Assembly: GCA_029934695.1 (NCBI GenBank)
Contig: JAOZLU010000035.1
Coordinates: 1-23,978 of the forward strand
Length of the DNA: 23,978 bases
DNA from: Desulfobacterales bacterium
Lineage (GTDB): Bacteria; Desulfobacterota; Desulfobacteria; Desulfobacterales; 4be13
Direction: 5' to 3'
Part shown: piece by piece, positions 7,262-13,497 of the stretch
How positions within the stretch are numbered: position 1 is the first letter of the stretch
How the letters are laid out: each line of letters starts with the position of its first letter
Notes under the pieces: generated by a model
Told to the model about the DNA's origin: nothing
The model's database searches: none
Seen by the model: only the letters and a program-made list of their open reading frames with translations
Position numbers and translations under genes: made by a program

Positions 7262-7900
7262 CTATGTGGCGGCAGCCTCTTCAGGAGCCTCTTCAGAAGC
7301 CTCTCCTTCAGCGCCTTCCTCTTCATCATCTGCCGCGCCTTTGGGAGTGATTACCGTCAGTACGGTGAAATTCACTTCTGTCGGAATTTCAGCATCCCCT
7401 TCCAATGCAATTTCATTGACATGAACGGATTCCCCTATGTCGAGGTCTGTGATATCAATTTCAATTGCTTCCGGAATCTGATTTGGGAAACACGATACTT
7501 CAAGTTCACGCCTGATGATCTGCAGCAAACCGCCAAGTTCAACCCCTTTTGATTTTCCTTTTGCCACAACCGGAACTCTGGCCATAATTTTCCGGTCCGC
7601 AGCTATTTCATAAAAATCAATGTGCAAAAAAGTCCCGGTAAGCGGGTGGCTCTGCAACTCCTTAATCATTGCAGATCGCACAGTGTTTTCGCCATTCTGA
7701 ATCACAAGATTCGCAAGTACCTGGCTGGTTTTGCTGTTTTTCAATGCATGTTCAACATCGCTCACGCCAACGGAAAGCATCACCGGCTCTGCTCCCGGCC
7801 CGTAAAGGATTGCAGGTACTCTCCCCTCACGGCGCAACCTCCGTGCCGGCCCTTTGCCTGTAAGTGTTCTGGCATTCGCTTTTAATTCGAGTAAATCCAA
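7262..7900 (-). CDS. rplY: Large-subunit ribosomal protein bL25 (CTC/TL5 form)
   Basis: bL25 binds 5S rRNA in the large ribosomal subunit. The 212-residue product is the long CTC/TL5 form: an N-terminal 5S-binding domain (about 1-90), a C-terminal beta domain (about 95-185) and a very acidic Glu/Ala tail (from about 190). The start is TTG at 7900, eight bases after a strong AAGGAGG, and it gives MDLLELKANARTLTGKGPA, the normal family start. A TTG further upstream at 7939 would place that Shine-Dalgarno inside the gene. Its neighbours prs and pth are conserved partners in this group of bacteria. Confidence 0.94.
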   Translation of the reverse strand: MDLLELKANARTLTGKGPARRLRREGRVPAILYGPGAEPVMLSVGVSDVEHALKNSKTSQVLANLVIQNGENTVRSAMIKELQSHPLTGTFLHIDFYEIAADRKIMARVPVVAKGKSKGVELGGLLQIIRRELEVSCFPNQIPEAIEIDITDLDIGESVHVNEIALEGDAEIPTEVNFTVLTVITPKGAADDEEEGAEGEASEEAPEEAAAT

Positions 7901-7968
7901 AAGGTACGCCTCCTTGTAAATGAAAACGAAGTTTTTCAAAAAACTTGTTTTTTTCCTTAATCACCCGT

Positions 7969-8092
7969 CAGTCGTAAATTCTCATAACTTGGTGAAATCA
8001 AGCCTGACATCTGCCGTTGAATAATTTCAGACGTGACAGACACTTTTAACTTTTAACTTTCAACTTTCAACTTTCAACTTTCAACTTTTCAC
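7969..8092 (-). repeat. Dispersed intergenic element, copy 1 (after prs)
   Basis: This stretch between prs and rplY resembles 13386-13495 block by block in the same order and orientation. On the minus strand both have GTGAAAAGTTGAAA at the gene end, then CTGARATTRTTCAAYGG (8030-8014 here), ATGTCAG (8010-8004) and TTACGACTG (7977-7969). Both copies start at the stop codon of the upstream gene. This copy has an expanded heptamer array. I see no coding function. Confidence 0.6.
8042..8090. repeat. Seven-unit heptamer array ACTTTYA
   Basis: Seven consecutive 7-bp units run from 8042: ACTTTTA twice, ACTTTCA four times, then ACTTTTC. The last unit overlaps the prs stop codon (8091-8089). Because 7 is not a multiple of three, it must stay outside the frame, as it does. 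Confidence 0.92.
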
Positions 8093-9030
8093 ACAAAAAG
8101 AGAGGTCACCGAATCTCCCACATGGCTCCGGATGATCCCTTCTCCGACCAGTTCTGAAATTGTCAGAACTTTTATTTTATCACAGGCAGAAGCATTGCCG
8201 TTCAAAGGGATTGTATCCGTTACAACAATACTTTTCAAAGCCGATTCCGAAATCCGGCTGATAGCCGGACCGGACAGCACAGGATGGGTGATACAGGCAT
8301 GAACCTCTTCTGCTCCATTTCCCAGAATGGCATCAGCCGCCTCGGTTAACGTGCCGGCAGTATCTGCCATGTCATCAAGGATAATTGCAACCTTCCCTCT
8401 GACATCACCGATGACAGCCATTGCCTTTGCCTCATTCGGCGCATCCCTTCGTTTGTCAATAATTGCAAGGTCCGCTTTCAGCCGTTTTGCAAAGGCCCTT
8501 GCCCTTTCAACACCGCCTGCATCCGGAGAAACAATCATCAGTCTGTCATCAAAATTGGCTTTGAGGTATTCAAGAAGAACCGGTGTGGCAAAGAGGTTGT
8601 CCACAGGAATATTGAAAAACCCCTGTATCTGGCCGGCATGCAAATCCATTGTGATGAGTCTGTGCGCCCCTGCGACGGTCATCAGGTCCGCAACCAGTTT
8701 GGCACTGATGGGAACCCGGGGGGCGACTTTCCTGTCCTGGCGCGCATATCCGTAATAAGGCATTACCGCGGTTATTTTTGTCGCCGAAGCCCGTTTAAGA
8801 GCGTCTATCATCAGAAGCAGTTCCACAAGGTTGTCATTCACCGGAGAGCATGTTGACTGAATGACAAAAACGTCTTTCAACCTTACATTATCCTTAATTT
8901 CAATCTGCACCTCCCCGTCACTGAAGGTCTTTACCTCGGCACTGCCAAGGGGCATTTTAAGATATTGGCATATCTTTTCTGCAAGTTCAGGATTTGAATT
9001 TCCTGAAAATATGGCAAGATCATTTGACAT
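8089..9030 (-). CDS. prs: Ribose-phosphate pyrophosphokinase (PRPP synthetase)
   Basis: Prs transfers pyrophosphate from ATP to ribose 5-phosphate to make PRPP for purine, pyrimidine, His, Trp and NAD synthesis. The 313-residue length is typical. FSDGE (37-40 region), YYGYARQDRK (92-101) and the catalytic DLHAGQIQGFF with H131 are present. The ribose-5-phosphate loop reads VSPDAGGVERARAFA (168-181) and the PRPP loop DDMADTAGTL (219-228); the usual Val of DDMVDTAGT is Ala here, a mild change. The ATG at 9030 gives the normal N-terminus MSNDLAIFSGNSN although the preceding Shine-Dalgarno is weak. It follows tRNA-Gln by 65 bp, as in related genomes. Confidence 0.95.
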   Translation of the reverse strand: MSNDLAIFSGNSNPELAEKICQYLKMPLGSAEVKTFSDGEVQIEIKDNVRLKDVFVIQSTCSPVNDNLVELLLMIDALKRASATKITAVMPYYGYARQDRKVAPRVPISAKLVADLMTVAGAHRLITMDLHAGQIQGFFNIPVDNLFATPVLLEYLKANFDDRLMIVSPDAGGVERARAFAKRLKADLAIIDKRRDAPNEAKAMAVIGDVRGKVAIILDDMADTAGTLTEAADAILGNGAEEVHACITHPVLSGPAISRISESALKSIVVTDTIPLNGNASACDKIKVLTISELVGEGIIRSHVGDSVTSLFV

Positions 9031-9095
9031 ACAATTTAAGTACCGTTAAATATTGTAGTTAATCGTCAGCGTCCAATCTTCAATCGAAAATCCGT

Positions 9096-9170
9096 TGGCT
9101 GGGGCGGGAGGATTCGAACCTCCGAGTGCATGAACCAAAATCATGTGTCTTACCACTTGACGACGCCCCA
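9096..9170 (-). tRNA. tRNA-Gln (anticodon TTG)
   Basis: The minus strand gives a complete cloverleaf of 75 nt including encoded CCA. Acceptor TGGGGCG pairs with CGCCCCA, discriminator G; anticodon stem CATGA/TCATG encloses TTTTGGT, anticodon TTG; the T arm is GGAGGTTCGAATCCTCC. Its place between ispE and prs matches the order seen in many deltaproteobacteria. Confidence 0.97.
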
Positions 9171-9309
9171 AGATTAAATAATGCAATTTTCTGATTATCA
9201 GACTCCGAAACAATAATCATATATAATAAGGATGGCAAATTTCCATTCTGATGTTGATCGATCAGATTTGTTTCAAATTTCAAATCCCGGTTTCATTACT
9301 GTTTTTTTT

Positions 9310-10152
9310 TCAAATTATCATGTCAGCAAGATAAACTTTCCACTTGTCATATTGTGAAAGGGTCTCTCTTGCACTTCTGGCCCTGTCAGAGTCTGAAAAA
9401 AGGCCGAAAACAGCAGACCCGCTTCCTGACATCAGTGCCCCTTCTGCCCCGTGGTTCAGAAGCAATGTTTTTATTGCCTGAATTTCCGGGTATTTCAATG
9501 TGACAACCGTCTCAAGATCATTGCACATAAGCCCCACATCAAAGATGCTATCCTTAAAACAAATGTTTATAATTTTTTTTTTGCATCTTGTCAATCTTAA
9601 ATTGAAATTTTTATAAACGTATGCTGTTGACACACTGAACCCGGGGAAAATCAGTAAAACTTTAAAAGGCTTAAGCTTTTTACAAATTTCCAATTTTTCC
9701 CCGATGCCGGTAGCGATTGCCGGTTTCTGAAAAATAAAAAAAGGCACATCTGCACCCAATGAAAGGCCCATGACCATCAGTTCTTCACGGGAAAAGGGGC
9801 TGTCATAGTGACAATTCAATCCTGACAGAACAGCAGCCGCATCACTGCTGCCGCCCCCAAGCCCGGCCCCTGCAGGTATTTTTTTATCTATGAAAATTTT
9901 TACCCCCTCATATATATTTAAGCTTTTAAAAAAAAGACTTGCGGCCCTGTGAGCCAGATTTGTTTCGTCTTCCGGGATGTCCGGATCCGAACAGGAAACG
10001 GTTGTTTTTTCGGCTCCGAAGGTCATGGAAATCGTATCGTGGAGACTGACAGCACACATAAGTGTGACCAAATTATGATAGCCATCCGGTCGTTTGCCGG
10101 TAATTTGTAAAAATAAGTTTATTTTTGCAGGAGCTGATAACTGTTCTTTCAT
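9310..10152 (-). CDS. ispE: 4-diphosphocytidyl-2-C-methyl-D-erythritol kinase
   Basis: IspE phosphorylates the 2-hydroxyl of CDP-methylerythritol in the non-mevalonate isoprenoid pathway, using ATP. The 280-residue product is a GHMP kinase of normal length. APAKINLFL near the N-terminus holds the catalytic Lys (about K10), PAGAGLGGGSSDAA (about 93-106) is the ATP-binding glycine loop, LGADVPFF (about 132-139) holds the catalytic Asp, and MSGSGSAVFGLF is the C-terminal GHMP motif. I chose the ATG at 10152; a TTG at 10179 would add nine residues lacking homology. No strong Shine-Dalgarno is visible. It begins the conserved ispE - tRNA-Gln - prs cluster and is the first housekeeping gene after the accessory operon. 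The middle part is unusually rich in A and T. Confidence 0.94.
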   Translation of the reverse strand: MKEQLSAPAKINLFLQITGKRPDGYHNLVTLMCAVSLHDTISMTFGAEKTTVSCSDPDIPEDETNLAHRAASLFFKSLNIYEGVKIFIDKKIPAGAGLGGGSSDAAAVLSGLNCHYDSPFSREELMVMGLSLGADVPFFIFQKPAIATGIGEKLEICKKLKPFKVLLIFPGFSVSTAYVYKNFNLRLTRCKKKIINICFKDSIFDVGLMCNDLETVVTLKYPEIQAIKTLLLNHGAEGALMSGSGSAVFGLFSDSDRARSARETLSQYDKWKVYLADMII

Positions 10153-10188
10153 AAAAATAAAACCTGAACTGGGGCGCAAGCAAGTTCG

Positions 10189-10319
10189 GCACTGGTTCGT
10201 TCAATGGGAAATGTTGTAAAATCGGAGTGCCCGGCTATGCCAAAAATCCGCCAACATACCGGTTTTCCAAACAAATCCGGCTGATTCCCCTGAAAAATCC
10301 CATTGAACGGAACCAGTGC
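10189..10319. repeat. 131-bp inverted-repeat element between ispE and App1 gene
   Basis: The arms GCACTGGTTCGTTCAATGGGA (10189-10209) and its complement at 10298-10319 match fully except for one extra base in the right arm. The 88-bp interior shows no coding signs. The layout suits a MITE-like or folded-RNA element. A frame spans it but has no family features. There is no T-run to make it a standard terminator, although it lies exactly between the accessory operon and ispE. Confidence 0.8.
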
Positions 10320-10375
10320 CTGTTGTCGGGGTGAAAAACTTTTCGATCTGAGTTTCATGTTCCGATTGTGACAGG

Positions 10376-11437
10376 TCATTTGATCAATCCTTGGGAAGCA
10401 GCATGTTCTGCTGCTGCTTTTGTATCCTGAACAAGCAGCATCTCTGTCCCTTGGCTGCTGACATTTTCAGCAATCTTTTTCACCACATTGTCCCGCTCCT
10501 TTGAAGTGACATCCCGGATATAAATGGCTCGGAACCGCCCAGGAAAATCTTTGACAGCCTGATCATAGATTTCCGGATCATGCTCTCCGCTGTCGCCGAT
10601 CAGGACAAAAGGAAGGTCCGGATAGGTGGTCAGCAAACGGTGAATCTGCCTTTTTTTATGCGTATCGTCCTTTATGAATTTGTCCTCATCCAATCCGAAA
10701 TCCCTGAGAAGCAAGGGACTTTCGGGGATGTTGTTGAGCTTCATGAAATTTGTCAGGAAATCATACAGATTCCAAGGGCTGTTTGACAGGTAAAAAATCG
10801 GATTAAACGGTTTATCCGATGTTCCCTTCTGAAGCGCCTGGTAAAATTCCCCAACCCCGTCAAAGGGCAGGCGCGTCATTGCATTTTCCAGAAAAGTGTT
10901 CCGCGCCATTTCCAGCAGATCTGCCGCACCTGTCTTTATGATGGTGTCGTCTATATCACTGATGACACCGAACTCGGCTTTTTCCGGCGGTATCAGTATC
11001 TGTCCTGCCGCGTCCGCCTTTTGTTCATGCTTCAGGAGTTCCAAATGCACTTCATGCCATATGCGATTTGTTTCAGGAGGATGGGGCAGACGGAGACTTG
11101 TCTCAAAATAGCCTTCCTCGTCTGTGGTGAGATTTTGTTTCACGTCCCCGAACTCAAGGTGAATATCAACACCCGGAACCTCGTCGCTTTCAAAGCGTTT
11201 ATACATTCTTAAAATATTGTCCCAAGTGGTATCCTTGTCCGCAGCAGGCCTGATGCCTTTGTCTTTTAACACCCTGCCCCTGATCCAGATTTCGTCGGAT
11301 GTCCCGTATCCCATGTACGGCACAATCTGAATCGGCTTTGAACTGCCCAGACGCTTCTCCAAATCGTATTTGAGTTTGTCAAATTTTTCTTCTGCCTTAT
11401 GTCCGAACTGGGTAAAGGCTTTTTTCCAATTTGCCAT
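10376..11437 (-). CDS. App1-type HAD phosphatase (DUF2183), putative phosphatidate phosphatase
   Basis: The C-terminal half matches the App1 catalytic domain, named after the yeast actin-patch phosphatidate phosphatase that converts phosphatidic acid to diacylglycerol. Of 353 residues, the HAD nucleophile motif SDIDDTIIKTG lies at 160-170 with D161 and D163, FYLSNSPWNLY (216-225 region) holds the second motif, a lysine follows at about K261-262, and LIGDSGEHDPEIY (279-291) is the metal-binding motif typical of App1. The N-terminal half (about 35-135) looks like a beta domain found in bacterial members. No signal peptide or membrane segment is seen, so the protein is cytoplasmic or peripheral. 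The gene follows the membrane GTPase by 10 bp, and the upstream stop codon TAA forms part of its AAGGAGAC ribosome-binding site, so the two are translationally linked. Substrate is inferred from family. Confidence 0.85.
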   Translation of the reverse strand: MANWKKAFTQFGHKAEEKFDKLKYDLEKRLGSSKPIQIVPYMGYGTSDEIWIRGRVLKDKGIRPAADKDTTWDNILRMYKRFESDEVPGVDIHLEFGDVKQNLTTDEEGYFETSLRLPHPPETNRIWHEVHLELLKHEQKADAAGQILIPPEKAEFGVISDIDDTIIKTGAADLLEMARNTFLENAMTRLPFDGVGEFYQALQKGTSDKPFNPIFYLSNSPWNLYDFLTNFMKLNNIPESPLLLRDFGLDEDKFIKDDTHKKRQIHRLLTTYPDLPFVLIGDSGEHDPEIYDQAVKDFPGRFRAIYIRDVTSKERDNVVKKIAENVSSQGTEMLLVQDTKAAAEHAASQGLIK

Positions 11438-11447
11438 TTTTGTCTCC

Positions 11448-12884
11448 TTATACAGTCTCTATTTTTTTTACACGCATGTCCTTATCTGCCTGTCCAAGAA
11501 GCCACATCAACGGCTCTGTGACCCGGTAAGGCTGGAATGGCTGTTTGGTGTTGTCTGGAAGGTGGCCTAAGGCACTGCATGTAAAAAAACGATATGTTTT
11601 AAATTTATGTTTAAGTTTTCGGAGAAAATTGCCAAGCTCCCACTCCATAAAAAGTTCTTCACAAAGTCTGTTTACCGCTTCCTCCATTGACTTTATTTTC
11701 GGGTCTTTTATCATAAGGCTTTTCGCTGCGCTTTCGCCTATCCGATATTTGAGATCAAAGGCATCAATCTTATTTATCACAAAGGCACAAGGTTTGTTGA
11801 TTTGCTGATCTCGTCTGATCTTATGATTTTTCTCAAGATTGATGAGCATGGTGTCAAAACAGTCCTCCAGCATAAGATCGCTCGGCTTGATCTGGGTGCC
11901 GTAAAGCTTGAGATTACTCTCATATTCATACAGAAGTTCGGGAATTGAGAACGGGTCAATAATGAAAAGGAAGCCGTGAAGATACCCATAAAACTTGTGG
12001 CTCACAAGATCGTCGCTGTTTTGAAATGATTCTCCTGCTGAATCATAAAGATATACGATTTTCTCAGGCGACCATCGGCTGCTGCCGACAAAAAAGTTGA
12101 AAGCCACTGGGGTAAGTTCCACGGTTTTGGCCGGCACGACACCCTGATTAAAGTTTTGCAGCACTCTCTCGTATATATCCTCATTTTGCTGATTCAGGAA
12201 ACGAATTTTCCATGAATATTTGGGAGCTGTCGTCTCAATCAGGTCGTGAGTGGCAGCAAAGAGAACGCATGTCTTACCTACAGAGGGGCCTCCGATTACA
12301 GGAATACATATCGGTTTGGTCTCCTGCGTCTCTATTGTCCTTGAACAGCGGGGGATCGGGCATCTGGCCTCGAATTTGTTCCTGCCGTTGAAAAATGCGG
12401 TCGGCAGTTCATGACCGCATTGACATGTTCGTTTCAGAATGCCGTAGCTGCTTGGAATAAGACGAGTATGGACAATTTTGCAGTTGGGACATAGGTAATA
12501 CGGCAAATCGTATTTTTCATGACAGAATGGGCAGACGACAAAAATGCCTCGGAAAAACATATATATCCTCTCAATCAGCCAGAGAAACGAAAAGGAAATA
12601 TAGATGAGGGAAAAAAAGATTGCGAGAATTACAATATGAATGGCACTGAGTATCAGAAACCATGCTGTTCCGAATACAACGACCGACAGAGCGGCAAATG
12701 CCGTAGCTACTGCCCCTAACATATAAAGCCCGCCTTCATTCCAAAATTTCACGGTCTTTTTCCAGTAATTTCCAGCTGAATCCCAGTTCATGAACCAACT
12801 GTCTTTAATCGTGTTGCCAAGGTCTCTGTAGCCTTTGCCAAAAAAATAACTCTTGATTGCAGGTTGTATATTTGAGTTCGCCAT
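11448..12884 (-). CDS. Membrane-anchored zinc-ribbon GTPase (double-GTPase-like)
   Basis: The 478-residue protein begins with about 50 soluble residues, then two membrane segments (about 54-105), cysteine pairs of zinc ribbons (CPFC 118-121, CPNC 132-135, CQC near 154-156 and further Cys near 175-180), and a P-loop GTPase domain. GGPSVGKT (198-205) is Walker A, YDSAGE (280-285) gives the DxxG motif, INKID (370-374) the NKxD guanine-specificity motif, and CSALG (436-440) the G5. The C-terminal VTEPLMWLLG resembles the end of the other GTPase in this operon. I recall such proteins as the 'double-GTPase' (DO-GTPase2) group. The ATG at 12884 follows AAGGAGG at a somewhat long distance; a TTG at 12923 would start before that site. 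It lies 42 bp after a tiny membrane protein gene and is tightly coupled to the App1 gene. Confidence 0.82.
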   Translation of the reverse strand: MANSNIQPAIKSYFFGKGYRDLGNTIKDSWFMNWDSAGNYWKKTVKFWNEGGLYMLGAVATAFAALSVVVFGTAWFLILSAIHIVILAIFFSLIYISFSFLWLIERIYMFFRGIFVVCPFCHEKYDLPYYLCPNCKIVHTRLIPSSYGILKRTCQCGHELPTAFFNGRNKFEARCPIPRCSRTIETQETKPICIPVIGGPSVGKTCVLFAATHDLIETTAPKYSWKIRFLNQQNEDIYERVLQNFNQGVVPAKTVELTPVAFNFFVGSSRWSPEKIVYLYDSAGESFQNSDDLVSHKFYGYLHGFLFIIDPFSIPELLYEYESNLKLYGTQIKPSDLMLEDCFDTMLINLEKNHKIRRDQQINKPCAFVINKIDAFDLKYRIGESAAKSLMIKDPKIKSMEEAVNRLCEELFMEWELGNFLRKLKHKFKTYRFFTCSALGHLPDNTKQPFQPYRVTEPLMWLLGQADKDMRVKKIETV

Positions 12885-12926
12885 AGCAAATATCTGCCTC
12901 CTTGCATATTGATGTTGAATCAAATC

Positions 12927-13136
12927 TCAAATTCGTTCCGGTTTCACATTGTTCCTGAAAGAGATCACATAGTTGTAAATCGCATTACCACCCCCGATTA
13001 AAACTCCTATGCATATAGCTATGAAAGTTACCATCAATGCCGTTTTCGCAAAGGGAATTATGATGTTGATAATAAGCCATTTCACAACAGCCCAGACAAT
13101 GCATAGAAGAATAATCGCACCAATCACTTGTGCCAT
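12927..13136 (-). CDS. Tiny membrane protein, paralogue of the upstream gene
   Basis: I do not recognise a family. The 69-residue protein has hydrophobic stretches at about 3-28 and 33-50, then a conserved glycine triplet and a short polar tail: IGVLIGGGNAIYNYVISF and then RNNVKPERI. It is clearly paralogous to the preceding 63-residue protein, which has the same tail. The ATG at 13136 has a good GGAGGCAGG site directly after the stop of that gene (15-bp gap). Its position right before the membrane GTPase suggests a partner or anchor for it. Confidence 0.75.
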   Translation of the reverse strand: MAQVIGAIILLCIVWAVVKWLIINIIIPFAKTALMVTFIAICIGVLIGGGNAIYNYVISFRNNVKPERI

Positions 13137-13151
13137 AGCCTGCCTCCGAAA

Positions 13152-13343
13152 TCAGATATGTTCTGGTTTCACATTATTTTTAAAAGAGATCGAATAGTTA
13201 TGAATTGCTTTTCCGCCACCAATCAAAATTCCTATTCCCATGGTAGGCATTAACACATAAGTGATAAACAAAAGAACTATATAAAGAACAATGCCAATAA
13301 GGAAAAGGGAAACAATTATTCCGCCCAATGTATCATCATCCAT
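13152..13343 (-). CDS. Tiny membrane protein, first of a tandem pair
   Basis: The 63-residue product starts with an acidic MDDDTLGG, has one long or two short hydrophobic stretches (about 8-40), and ends with GIGILIGGGKAIHNYSISF then KNNVKPEHI, nearly the same tail as the following gene. I place the start at the ATG at 13343 because an excellent AGGAGG lies just before it. A longer frame reaching 13487 would begin inside a dispersed repeat, and its first 48 residues would be repeat-encoded. Function unknown. Confidence 0.78.
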   Translation of the reverse strand: MDDDTLGGIIVSLFLIGIVLYIVLLFITYVLMPTMGIGILIGGGKAIHNYSISFKNNVKPEHI

Positions 13344-13385
13344 TGAACAATCCTCCTGTTTTATTAGTTTTACTTCGTTTCTCGA

Positions 13386-13497
13386 CAGTCGTAAGCCCTT
13401 ATAACATGCTGAAATTAATGACGCTGACATTTTCCGGATCAGCGGGTTCCATTGAACAATCTCAGCATGTTGAGAGGCTGGTTTCAACTTTTCACTG
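13386..13497 (-). repeat. Dispersed intergenic element, copy 2 (inside the accessory operon)
   Basis: This gap after the GAP1-like gene matches 7969-8092. On the minus strand the shared blocks are GTGAAAAGTTGAAA (13495-13482), CTGAGATTGTTCAATGG (13465-13449), ATGTCAG (13430-13424) and TTACGACTG (13394-13386), in the same order. It lacks the heptamer expansion of the other copy. It is the largest gap in the operon apart from any outside the window, and could affect expression of the downstream membrane genes. Confidence 0.6.

Noticed and set aside
7231..7329. A longer pth start overlapping rplY
   Set aside because: The added 33 residues are basic and lack homology, and the ATG at 7230 has a good ribosome-binding site and gives the normal N-terminus.
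10149..10379. A 76-codon minus-strand frame between the App1 gene and ispE
   Set aside because: Most of it is the 131-bp inverted repeat. It has no convincing ribosome-binding site or recognisable features, and it overlaps the ispE start.
13344..13487. A 48-residue N-terminal extension of the first tiny membrane protein
   Set aside because: The extension is encoded by the dispersed repeat, while a strong AGGAGG lies just before the ATG at 13343.
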